This document shows, piece after piece, positions 34,946 through 46,688 of a DNA stretch of 64,000 nt. The notes under the pieces were generated by a model. That model was not told the origin of the DNA and did not search any database. It saw only the letters and a program-made list of their open reading frames with translations. The translations under genes were made by a program, and so were the position numbers. This DNA is from Hydnum rufescens UP504 (taxonomy: Eukaryota; Basidiomycota; Agaricomycetes; Cantharellales; Hydnaceae): positions 20,632 to 84,631 of the forward strand of contig MU128958.1 of assembly GCA_014904985.1 (NCBI GenBank). Reading direction: 5' to 3'. Position 1 is the stretch's first letter. Each line of letters opens with the position of its first letter.

Positions 34946-37210
34946 GAGTACACTGGAGTCTGGATTACATAATTCCAGAACTCTAACCTCGCTCTGCAGT
35001 TCAGATTGCTTGACCCTGGAATCAAGTTGGACTACTTCCTCAAGGGACAAACTACATAGTGCAACAACATATACATTCCTAATCTATGGAGCACACTTCT
35101 ACAAGGCTTCCAATTTTGTGCCCTCTGCCCATATTCCTTCCATTGTAAACATCTCTCTTGGCAAACCATGGGGACTCCTTCCACTCCTTCACTTGATTCT
35201 CCCTGAGTTCTCCCCCTATTTCCATGTAATTATATCCCACAGAAAGCTATGCTTTCCACCTCCGCATTTGGCCCAATTCCAGCTCAATGGGATAAATATT
35301 GAGGGAGCTAGGAAGTGGTGTCTCCAAATGGGTCTCCTTTGGGCACTAGTCCTCTCATATCTCCTCCAATTCATGGCCAATTTGGGTGATCTTAGATATT
35401 GTGGATACGGGAAATTTGGGTCTTCCATCATCAATTTATGTTGGAGATTTTGGCCCAGCTACTGTGGAGTAAAGAGGCACTCTTCTCCTCACCAAAGCAC
35501 ATTGGAAGCCCCCTGCCAATTTGCCTGTATCCACCTCAGTTCCTAATGGATTTGGACGATTTAAATTTCCATGGGAGTGTCAGATCAAAAGCTTCCATAA
35601 TTCATCTTGATCTTGGAATTTGGAGCTCCCATTGTGGAATAGTGGGACATTCTTCCCTCAGTTCAGGCTCAATTGGACTCCCCCACCAGTTCTGCCATAT
35701 CTTCTTCAATTCTGGCCCAATTTACATGGTTTTAATTCTCATGGCGAAAGACTGTCTTTTCCTGTCTTATTTTTTTTCCACCATTGGCCATCCCCAATTC
35801 TTGGACTGTCAAGCTAGTGCTTCAGTCCATGAATTTCAAAATCCCTCCTCTAGATCTCTTTTCCCAGGTCTACCCCTATTCCAAATCACTCCCAAATGGC
35901 CCCAATGGACACCCCCAAACCCCTACTCTCCATTATTCCCCTTCCAATCATATTCCACCCACCAAACCCAGAAACATGCCCCTATCCCAGCTTTATGGAT
36001 AAATACTCTGGGAAAGATTTCTTTTGGTGTGGAAGGAAATCAACACCAAAAAAAGTGGGGGGCAGTCAGGGGGTACCTAGTAGTACGAGGGGCCAAGGGA
36101 AAGGAAGGAATTGTCCTATGGGCCTCCAGGATGGGAATATGACTACAGGCCCCTGGCTGTAAGGTAGACTTAGGCAGGATGGGACATCCTGCAAGAGGCA
36201 AGCTTCCTGGGAAGGAAGCTATCCCCTATGCATTGGCCTCTCCAAGACATGTGGCCTTGGCTCCCTAGGGACATCTCTTGTGGCCATGGCCATGGCCACA
36301 GCACTAGCCCTTCCCAGAGCCATCTAAGCTGTGGCTGCCACCTCTGTATCACTGTGGCCCTTGCATCCCATCACTATGTCAGGTGCAGCTGCTCCTAGGG
36401 CCACAGCCACCTCCATCAGATACAGTGGCCTCAGTGCAGCCCAGCTCCCAGGGCACAGTGGAAAGCCCCCAGGCTATGGACTGCAGCCTAACCCTCCTTA
36501 TGCAGTCCAGCCTGTATGGCATCTTGGCCCTCCTCCCTGGCCTTTCCTTGTGGCACTACCTTCCCCTGTGGCACAACCTATCCCTATCACCTGGCCAGGA
36601 AGTGGTGCCTACCTCTGTGGCCCCTAGCATGGCCTTGCTCCTTGTGGCCTTGCTGTTGCCATGGCCTGGCCTCCTGCTACATCCCTGCCCCTTGCCATGG
36701 CCTTCCTCCCTGTGGCTTCACCCTTCCCTGTGGCCTTTCCCTTCCCTGTGGCCTAGTCCTCCCTAAGGCCTTGCCTGGCCCAGCCTTCCTCTTCATATAG
36801 GCTGTGGGACTTCACAGCATGGAAATACTTAGTCCCACCAAAGACTTTGCCCACCCACCCACCCAGTCTTTGGTGTTCTGTCTATGACTATCCAATGCCA
36901 TCAAGCCTGGGGGGCAACAGCCATGGTGCAGAGGGATCTTAGAGGCTTGAAGACATTTGGATAAAGGCCACAATTCTCTCCCTTCCTTCTCCCCTCTTCT
37001 CTTGCTCTTCCTTGCCACTTTCTTTCATCCTGTCTTCTTCTTGCCCCATTCAAAGGCTAAGATCCATTGTTTTGAAATCCAAAGCTCAGCACTGGATTAT
37101 GAACTTTCATTGAATCCTGTCTTTCTTTGGCTTTTTCTAAAATTCACACATTCTTTCTGCTTCATCTGCCTTCCTTATGCCCAGGTGCTCAGTTAAGACT
37201 TTTGGAGTCC
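34946..37210 (+). other. Non-coding interior of element Z
   Basis: Long plus-strand frames exist (for example 34944-35546 and 35399-36142) but overlap in different frames and lack motifs. 36240-36790 is made of short TGTGGCC/CCATGGCC words, giving Leu/Pro/Cys-rich translations in every frame. I regard them as non-coding. Confidence 0.5.
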
Positions 37211-37224
37211 AAACTGGGGGGCAC
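37211..37224 (+). promoter_or_regulatory. Polypurine tract of element Z
   Basis: AAACTGGGGGGCAC directly abuts the 3' LTR start TGTAAT. The same type of tract (A/C-rich start, six G) precedes the 3' LTRs of elements B and C on their strands. Confidence 0.8.
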
Positions 37225-37777
37225 TGTAATATAGTGTATTACATAAGGGAGTTCAGACTCAAAAGTCATGTATATACGGGAGATGCCGAGATTGAATAAG
37301 TAACTTTTGCCCAGACCTCTACACCTAGCGAGAACCGTGAATCTCTGTCTCTGCCTCTACTCATTCTATTGGGCTATCTGGCTGGCTTATCTAGTGGCCA
37401 TTAACTACTAGTCTTCCCTGGATCTTGGAGTTGCACCTACAGACCCAAATAGGGAAACAGTGAGTAGAACCTTGTTCTTCTTGCTGACCTGCTACTCTCT
37501 CCTTAGGTAGTGACTGTGCCACTTGGCCAGTCACTACTTTACTATCTTTCACCATCCTCCCATTCCATCTACAACCTTTTCTCCTGTGCTCAGGGCAAAG
37601 CCAGTGCTTAGCCCTGTGTGCAGCTCCTCCACCCAAAGCCAGTGCTAAGGGTGGTGTGATTACCCTTTCACCTTCTTATCCCCTTATCCCCTCCCATCTG
37701 GCTCCCAACCTGTCGACTCCGCTTTGTCCAAGTACAACAATGAGTGCCCTCCTGAATCTGGGAGGCACTTCATTACA
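37225..37777 (+). mobile_element. 3' LTR of element Z
   Basis: 553 bp copy of 32719-33271, ending CATTACA and followed by the duplication AGTTG. Confidence 0.95.
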
Positions 37778-37800
37778 AGTTGCCCCAGTCATTGCAACGT

Positions 37801-39156
37801 TGTTGGAGGGATAAAATCCCATTACATACATACCTCATCCAGGCCCAATTACCTCCTCAAATGAATCCATATTCTTACATTTCTCTTGTATCCACACTCA
37901 TTATTCCTCTGGCCATCAAATAGCATGGATTCACATCCCAGGATCCATGGTCCTTTTTACTTTTCCTCCACCCTATATATGAGACAATTATTTGTCCTTC
38001 CTTAGCACTTCAACAGGCCATCAAATTTGTACTTATCTCCAAGCCAGTTCAACCAGGCTATAGCAATTCAATGTGCTTACTTTCATCCATCTATTGTATT
38101 ACCATCAGCATATCCAATTGCCTCAAGGGTGGTATTTGACCTTGTATTATGTAACATGACTCCCACTTTGACTTGCGGACTTGTCACATGTTGAATAGGG
38201 GCTATTCCAATACTCTCAAGGAGTATTTCGCGAATATCTCCACCAATTTAGATCGGATCAACTCGACAAGACAGCACCCAGAAAGCTACGATTAATACCT
38301 GTCTAACGGTACCACACACACGTTTATCGAATGAGAACTGCATCCTCCAGGTCGATTTTACCTCATGTTCCACACTATTCTTCAGTATTTCGTGAATAAC
38401 TCCATCGGTTTTGATCCGATTTGTTCGAAACGATTACCCCTGGAAAGACACTGAAAATCCGCATCGAAAAGTACCAAGGGCAAAACGAGCGGATAAGAAC
38501 TCGGCGTTCTGTAATTTAGTCTCCCCATGGCTCATTTCACTTTTATCTCCGCTTTTCTGATTACTAAAGGCAATTATGGTTTCGGCACCCTATGTCTAAT
38601 GGAGGGTACATCTAGGGCGACCAGTTCCACCTTTCCCAAGGGATTTTGTTCAGTAGGAGAGGAGGAATACCTTGGTTAAGCCATATTCCCCTATTCTGAC
38701 TTGTTAATTGAATATCTCCTTCAGTTTTGAAGCTTTTGACTTTATTTCTTTTTCATCATTTTTGCCTTAATCCCACCTTTCCGCCGGTACCATAGCATTT
38801 TTTCTGTGATGTATATTAAGTGCAGGAGATGCGAATTTCTATCATCTTTCCCCCATCCCCAGTTGAAAAGCTAGTTGAACTGCTGCTGGTGGCAGGGTAA
38901 ATTCAAAAACTCAACCCCATTAATCACACTTTTGATAGGCTCTCAAGAGGAGGACCTAGAGTGTGATTCCCTGATTTATCAACCCCTTCATTTATTGTCT
39001 GGATAGGCTCAGTCTATATAGGACAATTTCACCCATTCAAAGACCTCCCTCCTCTCGGACCCCAATGTTCAGATTGGCCCGTGATCCCCTCTCTTTGTCC
39101 TCGTTTCCATTTCGCAGACTGTGGCTGGATTCAACTTCTGTTTCCTGCTTACAACA
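37801..39156 (+). mobile_element. Family X, full-length copy 3
   Basis: 1,356 bp, TGTTGGAGGGATAAAA...CTTACAACA, the same ends and internal repeats as copy 2. Flanks AACGT and TACCA do not match each other. It lies between the last gag codons and the protease piece of element Y. Confidence 0.7.
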
Positions 39157-39717
39157 TACCATGAACCACAATGACACCTGCCGCAATGTCCACCAGTACC
39201 AGCAGCACAACCATGACAGAAATGTCATGCACCCCAGTAGCTCGCGCCATGTTCACCTTCTCAGGAGGTCCCAGCACAACAGAGGAACCTTGCATCACTG
39301 AGATCTCATCATCATCCCCCCCTGATGGAACTGCTCATCTAAGAGCTACCATCTCTTCCCTCTCCCCATCATTATTCATCACAATGGTCTCAATCCCCCT
39401 CCTCTCAGACAGCCCCATCTCGGCACTCGTCAACTGTGGTGCCTCCGAAAACTTCATTGATGTGTTGTGAGTACAGAACTCACGTGCCACACTGCATTGT
39501 CATCGACTGGCGACACCACACCCCTTGAAATTATTTGACAGATCAATTGTGAACAACCTTGAGTGTATAGTTACACTCCTGGTCACTTTTGCAAACTCGT
39601 TGCAACAAAATATCGAGTTTGTTGAATTGCAACTCCACTCCTCAACTCCTGTCATACTGGGACTCCCCTGGTTGCAACAAGTCAATCCACAAATCTCATG
39701 GGCCGAAATGTGAATTG
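39157..39717 (+). pseudogene. Aspartic protease piece of element Y
   Basis: The frame reads ALVNCGASENFIDVL, which resembles the retropepsin active site (usually DSGAS; here the catalytic Asp is Asn). The distal signature VILGLPWLQQVNPQISW follows in the same frame after a TGA. The Asp-to-Asn change (GAC to AAC) and two TGA codons show decay. Reverse transcriptase should follow but is absent. Confidence 0.8.
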
Positions 39718-40100
39718 AGCACATGGCGCACCACTCAGAACTTGTAACAATGCCATTGCACCTTGGTCAGTCATCTAAGCCTACCTAGTTAGGTACCACT
39801 TTTGGGGCAGATAATGGTACCTAAGTAGGTCCCATCACTATTCCGGCCAAAATGGCCATTTTACAGTCTGCACCTTCTGGCCCAGAGTTGGCCGAAATGG
39901 CCAAAAATTGGCCAAAAATTGGCTGAATCTGGGACTTAGAGAACCTCAGACTTGCAGTGGGCCATATGGGCATATTGGGATAGTTCCATTTATAATTATT
40001 TATATTATACATCCCCAGGTCATTGACTTGTTTATTTATTGATTTATTTATTTAAAAATTCAATATACACCTTGGGCCTATATGCATCCCTCAAAATGAA
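39718..40100. other. End of element Y and intergenic sequence
   Basis: Contains a hairpin at 39780-39829 (CCTAC..TTAGGTACC/GGTACCTAAGTAGG) and repeated GGCCAAAA/TTGGCC words at 39840-39930. No gene is visible. Confidence 0.5.
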
Positions 40101-41738
40101 AAAAAATTAAGTAGCACCACACACCCATCCTAGCAGGTGTGTGGTACTGTCTATACAAATCAAAAAGAAAAAACACAGACTACTTAGCAGCATCACACCT
40201 GCTTGGGTGGGTGTGGTACCATTGCTCAAAATTTAAAAAAAAAAAAAAACTAAGTAGCACCACACACCTGCTTGGGTGGGTGTGTGGTACAGGGGGCTGG
40301 GCTCAACAATTCACCATTGGGCAGGTCATTTGGATGAGTCATGGGTTGCAGGTTGTCATTTCAGGGGCTTGAATTTGAATCCTAAAATAATAGCATACAT
40401 TCATAAAAACAATTTTCAAAGTGATGCAAAGGAGCAGCTTGGGCTGCTCCTTCCATGCCACTGTAGATATAGAAAATACAATAAAAATACCTTGTAGTAC
40501 CACACACCTGCCAAAGCAGGTGTGTGGTACTTGTTTTGGCTCATGGTCATGGGTTCTTGGATCAGGTTGCGGGTGGCTGTGCACATTGGTTTTCCATTAG
40601 TGTTCTTGTTGGGTGGGGTTTTGTGCATTGAGGGGAGACCTAGAATAATCAATAAAATGTTAGTTTGAAAAAAAAAAAACAGAGGCATCACCCAAAGAGC
40701 AGCTACTGCTGCTCTTTGGGTGCCATTGTATGAGAAACTCATGAGCTATTACCACACACCTGCCGCAGCAGGTGTGTGGTACTGTATTTCATCTGTTGTT
40801 GCATATGTGTGGGTGTTCGGGCACTGGGCTCTTGGATCAGGTTGCGGGTTGTGGGTGGCTGCACACATCCCTTTTTTCTGCAGGGGGTTTTCACACTGGG
40901 AGGCAGATCAATCAGTAAATAACATGTTAATTTAAAAAAAAAAACAAAGGAAGCACCAAAAGAGCAGCTTCTGCTGCTCTTTTGGTGCTTTCCTACATCC
41001 TATAATTGAAAACTTACAAGGTATTACCACACACCCACTGCAGCGGGTGTGTGGTATGCGATTTCATTGATCGTCATGTTCAGGGGGTGGGCACTCTGGG
41101 CTTGGGTGACTGTGCATACTGGGGGCTCGTCTGTGTGCTCATCAGGTGGGTTTTCACATAGAGAACAATGAATAATAATACATTAGTAAAAAAAAGAAAA
41201 CAGAGGTGCCAAAAGAGCAGCTTCTGCTGCTCTTTTGGCACTGGTGGGATTAGAGACATACCTAATACTACCACACACCCACTGTAGTGGGTGTGTGGTT
41301 TGCATGGCCACTTGGGTGGCATGTGGCCACCTCCCGCAGTTTCGTTTGGTGTTGTTTCATTGGGTATGGCATCATGCAGTTTGGCGTGGTTTTGTTTGGC
41401 TGGGTCTGTTTGGTTGGGTTTCATTTGGTTTGTTCATGGTTCATGGGTTGCCACTGGGTTCTGGCTGATTGGGCCTTGTTGTTCAGGGGGGGGGTTCTTT
41501 GGCATACTGGCGGGTGGGCGGGTTTGGGCCTGACTGCATGAGTTTGCGCATTGGGTTGGGACAGCTTGGCCTGAAAGAACTTAGTTAAAATTCAAAAGTC
41601 ACGCAAAAAGAGCAGCGACTGCTGCTCTTTTTGTGCAACTGGAGCTATTAAAAAAAATTACATATCTTATATTGCCACACACCCACTGCAGCAGGTGTGT
41701 GGCCTCTGTTTTCCTGCTCTTCTTTGTGGCTTCCTGTG
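40101..41738 (-). repeat. Double-hairpin repeat array 2, first part (reverse units)
   Basis: Read on the minus strand, hairpin 1 copies lie at 41674-41703, 41270-41299, 41026-41055, 40751-40780, 40499-40528, 40259-40288, about 40193-40218 and 40117-40145. Hairpin 2 copies lie at 41603-41636, 41206-41241, 40952-40989, 40689-40722 and about 40424-40458. After each hairpin 2 the minus strand has a T-run, CTAAC and a CTAG-type acceptor, as in array 1. Hairpin 2 loops and arm ends vary, but pairing is preserved. Confidence 0.8.
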
Positions 41739-42585
41739 TGTCAGGGAAACACTGCCGTTGAAGCCACAAACAGAAAGAGGAAAGAGATTAATTAACCACA
41801 CACTATCGCAGTGGGAATCCTGAGTATACACCACACAACAAGGGACACACAAGTCTCACACCTATCACAGTGGGAATCCTGAGAGATCAAAACTGGTGAT
41901 CCCCCAACTGCAAAGGGCTATAAATACTATTTCCTGCACACAGCCTCCAGCCTTCCAGAACCTTCTGCCGTCTTCCATAACCTTCCAGATCCTCCTAGAA
42001 TGCCGGCTCCACAGCGCATCAGTCAGCCTCCACAGCCACCATCACTAAGCCTCACTAAGCTGACACAGCTGTGTTACGAATCCTGTGCGCACCTCCACAT
42101 GGCTACACCCCAACTTCCATATGTATCCCCCTTAGCATATGTACTTCCAAGGCAGTGTATGCCTGGGTACTCCAAAGGTGTCCAAAGTGTCAAAGGACCG
42201 TAATGATGTGGATGGAGTATGGATTGGGACAGGTGATGTGGATTCAGGGACTGGGGGTAGAGGAGGAGGAGGGGGAGTCTGGATTGGCAACTCCATGGAC
42301 TCATGTGGGGAATGAGGGAATGACAGGTGCTGACAAGGGTGCCAATGCTGCCACTGGTTGACTACCCAGCCCATAGCCTGCTGGCCGAGGCCTGATAGAG
42401 TGAGGGCAATAATAATAAGAGAAATGCCAATAATGGCAAGGATGACAATAACCCCCGTAGTGAATGGAGGGAGAGAGGAGACAAGAGCATTTGAGGAAGT
42501 AGACGCCATATGATAGAGTCGATGAAGAATGATACTCCAATGGGTAAGCCCTTAGGCAGAAGCAAATGTCAATTCGATCCTGACA
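41739..42585 (-). mobile_element. 3' LTR of element B
   Basis: 847 bp. A TATAAATAC box on the plus-strand side (near 41919) is shared with the other LTR. Differences from the 5' LTR are concentrated at CpG positions. Confidence 0.95.
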
Positions 42586-43003
42586 TTACCCCCCTTTTAG
42601 GACTCAGCATCACGATGAGTTTTCCTTGAGTCCAGTCAAATAAAGTATGCTGGGGGACCTCAGTAAAATTTTCGAAGTGGGTGAAAGGTAGGGTATCCCA
42701 GATAGCAGTTGCAATATGACATGAGGAGTTTGGATGGAGGTGATGGAAGTCATCCAGGAGCCATTTAGAGTTGCCGAGGTTTGATTCTGGTTCCCAACTG
42801 TTTTCCTCTGGGCCATAGCCTTTCCATTTAATGAGGTATTGCAGTTTTGTACGATAGAGACAACTGTCCAAGATTGTCTTGACCTCATATTCAGTGTCAC
42901 CCTTTGCCGTAATGATCAGTTTGGGTACTGGGGGCTGATGTCGCTCAGGAATATGATCAGGTACAAATGGGCGGAGTTTGCTAACATGGAACACTGGGTG
43001 GAC
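42569..43003 (-). pseudogene. Chromodomain end of element B pol
   Basis: After VHPVFHVSKLRPF the frame contains a chromodomain (EYEVKTILDSCLY, LQYLIKWKGYGPEENSWEP), which in chromoviruses steers integration to modified histones. A TGA at about 43001-43003 separates it from integrase, where CGA is expected. The stop codon lies 17 bases inside the 3' LTR. Confidence 0.9.
42586..42600 (-). promoter_or_regulatory. Polypurine tract of element B
   Basis: On the minus strand CTAAAAGGGGGGTAA directly precedes the 3' LTR and confirms the element's orientation. Confidence 0.8.
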
Positions 43004-44034
43004 TCATTGGAAGTTCCAGGTGAGTTTTAGCTGATAGGCTGATGGCGAGATAACTTTGTCAATCGGAAAGGGACCAAACCACTTGTCATCAAACTTCTTG
43101 GTAGGGTGCATTGTTGTGATGTTTTCTGCATCAAGCCAAACTTTATCCCCTTTTTCATAACTGGGTGCAGTTTGGCGATGAGCATCATAGAAGTGTGCCA
43201 TGTCATGTGCTGCTTGGCGAAGAGCAGACTTGGCCTCTTCCATGGCTTGCTTCATACGTTTCACAAACTCGTCAACAGCTTCCAGGCAGGTTTCCTGAGT
43301 AGGCTCTGTGCCCAGGCATGGGTGTTGGCCTGTATCGAGTTCAAAAGGAGAGTGTCAGGTGGCAGAGTGAATGCGATTATTATAGGTGAACTCTGCTAAC
43401 GCCATCCAGTCATACCAATCATCCTGCCTCTCATTGACAAAGAGGCATAGATATTGTTTGATTTCTTGATTGACTTGCTCAGTCTGACCATCAGTTTGAG
43501 GATGGTATGCTGTAGACAGGGAAGTGTGAATGCCAAGGAGATGATTGAGTTCCTTCATAAAGGAGGATGCAAACTGGGGTCCCCGATCACTGATAATCTC
43601 TTCAGGTAGGCCATGATGCTTCCAAACATGGTCGCAATAGAGTTGAGCAAGTCCTACAGAGTCAACCTCATCTGTAGTTGGGATTGCATGCATTCGTTTT
43701 GATAGGCGGTCAACCACTACCCAAATTGCATTATATCCCCAACTGAGTGGGAGGCCTGTGATGAAGTCTGTGGTGACGATTTGCCATCGATGATCTGGAA
43801 CCCAATTAGGTTGGAGTTTCCCTAGTGGCATGGCGGGGAATGTTTTAGTGTGATTGCATCTGTCACACCCCTGTACATAGTCGGCAATATATCGTGTGAT
43901 CCTGGCCACCACTAATTGCAAGTGACTAGCTCAACTGTCTTCCATCGACCAGGGTGCCCAGCCACAGGAGTGTCATGATGAGCCTTGACAATGTTGTGAC
44001 GCAACTTGGGATTGCGTGGGACATAAACTTTTCC
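43004..44034 (-). pseudogene. Integrase of element B
   Basis: The zinc-binding region (AHHDTPVAGHPG ... GCDRC), catalytic core (TTDFITGLP, ISDRGPQFAS, YHPQTDGQTEQVNQE) and the GDKVWL C-terminal fold are visible. Defects are TGA near 44034 (before GKVYVP), a TAG and a one-base loss near 43905 in the CNxWWP stretch, and TGA near 43354 (SAT, stop, HSPFEL). Confidence 0.92.
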
Positions 44035-46125
44035 TCAGAGGAGGATAAGCCCATCAGATACAACCCAACCATCCTCCTCAGATCCATCCAGATCCTTTAT
44101 TTCCTTGGCCACTGACTCATCTAAATCCTTTGCATCACAGATCCTCCACTGGAAATCAGCCCCAAGACCCTGTATGGGCAAGCTTTCTGTTGCCTTAATC
44201 TGGAAGAGCTTGGGTGGGAGAAGGGTCTGATTTTGGTTATCTTTCTCCCCATGATGATGATCAGCTTGGCGAGATAAGGCATCAGGTTTAGTGGAACTCT
44301 TTCCAGGGCGGTGGGTGATGTGGAAATCAAAACGGGATAAGAACAAGGACCAGCGTGCTTGTCACTGATTGAGAGATTGGGCTGTCATGAAATAGACAAG
44401 ATTGCAGTGATCAGTCAAGATTTCTACTGGATGTGCTGCTCCCTCAAGGAGGTGTCGAAATTCTTGTAAGCCACGGATGATTGCCAATAGCTTGTTGTCA
44501 TGAATTTCATAATTGCACTCCACATCATTGAGACTTTTGGAAATAAATCCCACTGGGTGCCACTTGTCATCATCCCTTAGCTGGGAGAGGACAGCCCCCA
44601 TAGCGAAATCAGAACTATCTGCTTCCAGATGGTAGGGCCGATCAGCATCAGGATGCACAAGAATGGGCATTGAGGTGATGGCTGTCTTCAGTTGATCAAA
44701 GGCCTTCTGCTGATCCTCAGCCCATTTCCATGGTGCATCTTTCTGAGTGAGTTGGTGAAGGGGATGGGCAATATGTGAGAAATTTTCGATGAAGCATCGG
44801 TAAAAGTTGACAAAGCCAAGGAATGATTGAACCTCTTTGACTGTTGTAGGAGATGGCCATTCCTGAACTCCAGCAACCTTAACTGGATCCATTCCAACTT
44901 GTCCTGGGGATAGGATAAGTCCAAGATACTCCATGGTTGCAGCTCCAAAGGTGCACTTCTCAGCTTTGAGGAACAGATTATTTTCTTGCAGGATTTGGAG
45001 GACTTTTCGGACTACCTCATAGTGTTGTGCAAGTGTTTCAGTAAAAACCAGAATATCATCCATGTACATGGCTACCACTCCTTCTGCAACAAGATCTTTG
45101 AAGAGGTGATTCATCATGGTTTGAAAGGTGGCAGGGCTATTAGTCAGCGCAAAGAACATGACAAGTGGTTCAAAGAGTCCTCAGTTGGTGCAGAATGCTG
45201 CCTTCCATTTGTCTCCTTCACACATCTGAATATTGTTGTAGCCCCATCGCACATCCAACTTGGTGAAGAACTTGGCCCGAGTGACTCGATTTAAGATGTC
45301 TGTCACCAGGGGGAGAGGATAAGCATTTTTCACCATAGCAGTGTTGAGCTTCCGATAATCCTGGACAAAGTGTAGGCCTCCATCCTTCTTTTTGACAAAG
45401 AAGACAGGGGCAGCTATGGGTGACTTGGATGGGCAGATTCGTCTGGTCTCTAGGTGCTCCTTCAAGAAGGCATCCATCTCTAGCTGCTCATTGGGGGATA
45501 ATGGGTATAATTTCACCCCAGTATGTGCAATGTCCTCTTTTAGCTCAATAGCGTGGTCCCAGGGATGATGTGGGGGAAGGCAATCGAAGGATTCCTTAGC
45601 AAAGACATCATGGAAGTCATGGTACTGTTTGGGCACCATTTCTTCAAAGGGGGACTTCTTAAAGGTCTTCTTATGCTGCTCAATGGCAAGGCAGGTGGAT
45701 ATAGATTCGGTTGCAGAGATATGCTCTTCAGGGTGAAGGAAGACTACAAAGAGATGATCTTCCCCATGCACATCTTCCCAGTTATCACCAGGCAAGCTCT
45801 CACCTGTTTTCTTTGATAGAACACCTGGACTAGGCTTTTCTATGAAAGAGGGAGGCGAGGGCATGGTCTGGTCAAGTGAAGACAATGGGGAAGAGTGGTG
45901 GTGTGGCAAATTTCTATCACCCTTGTGATCTCCCTCAGGCCTCAATGGTTGGCATACACCCTGGAGATGCCCATCTCTCGTGTTTGCCCGGAGGGACTGA
46001 CTGGGCAAAGATAGGATAGGGTCTCCTTGGTGACTGCGCAATGGAAGAGGACCAGGTGGAGATACAGATGCAGAGGGGTTAAGGCTGCGTCCAGAGTTTT
46101 CCTTTGCTAAGACAACATGGATGCA
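44035..46125 (-). pseudogene. Reverse transcriptase and RNase H of element B
   Basis: One frame in line with the protease. The linker is 45500-46125, the RT fingers KKKDGGLHFVQDYRKLN, the catalytic VAMYMDDILVF, and the RNase H start LEADSSDFAMGAVLSQ with [15 protein letters not shown] at its end. TGA stops replace CGA at about 46126, 45178-45180 (TN, stop, GLFEPLVM) and 44359-44361 (NQ, stop, QARW). No frameshift is seen here. Confidence 0.93.
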
Positions 46126-46686
46126 TCACAACCCACATCCATCAGGACACCATGTCATTGCTACCTTACCCATTGACCAGTTGATCTCAGGGTTATGATG
46201 AACAAGCCAGGTGTGCCCCACAATGAGGGGAACCCATCCCAGGCTAGTCACAGCAAATGTACTTTTCTCTGAATGGTCACCAAAGTGCATCAGGAGGTCG
46301 ACTTCTCGAACTGAGCCAGTGTCGTTAAGGGTGCCATCAATGTTGTAAAGTGGAATCGGCTGTGGGAGTTGCTGAGTAGTAAGATTTTTGGCCTTGACAA
46401 ACTCCTGATCAATGAACATCCCTGTCACTCCAGAATCAAGCAGGGCATCAACTGCCATAGGCTGACCACTGTCTAGGGTCTGTAGATGGACCTTCAGCTC
46501 AGTAGCTCGGCGAAGGTGTGTGGAATAGATATAGAGTGGTGGGCTTGTGGATAATGACATGTCTTCTCTTTCATGTAGGCCATCAATGTCAACATGATCA
46601 AACATATCCATTGTGGGTCCTACTGTACAAGTTGAAAGAAGAGAGAATCCGTTTGTCGAACAGGGCGTGTCCTTCACTGTCGACAT
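46126..46686 (-). pseudogene. Aspartic protease of element B
   Basis: The frame starts with ATG at 46686, two bases after the gag stop, so pol is in a different frame. ALLDSGVTGMFID is the active site and VGHTWLVHHNPEINW the C-terminal signature. A TGA ends the frame, but pol continues in the same frame beyond it. Confidence 0.9.
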
Positions 46687-46688
46687 CT

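Larger units (their letters stand above)
32719..37777 (+). mobile_element. Element Z, complete non-autonomous LTR retrotransposon
   Basis: 5,059 bp with two 553 bp LTRs, flanked by the 5 bp target duplication AGTTG (32714-32718 and 37778-37782). A polypurine tract AACTGGGGGGCAC precedes the 3' LTR and a TGG-starting primer-site candidate follows the 5' LTR by one base (33273). The interior has a gag-like frame but no protease, reverse transcriptase or integrase, as in LARD-type elements. It sits in the zinc-knuckle codons of Y gag. Confidence 0.9.
29326..39770 (+). mobile_element. Broken gypsy element Y with three nested insertions
   Basis: The 5' LTR (29326-29783), a gag gene and a protease piece lie in order on the plus strand, but the element stops near 39770 with no reverse transcriptase and no 3' LTR. 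Its gag is split by X copy 2 (30146-31514) and element Z (32719-37777), and X copy 3 (37801-39156) lies between gag and protease. The reading order across the insertions is consistent, for example the zinc-knuckle codons run up to the Z insertion site. Confidence 0.75.

Noticed and set aside
34944..36142. Long plus-strand frames inside element Z
   Set aside because: They overlap in different frames, lack motifs and sit in T/C-rich sequence with few stops by composition.
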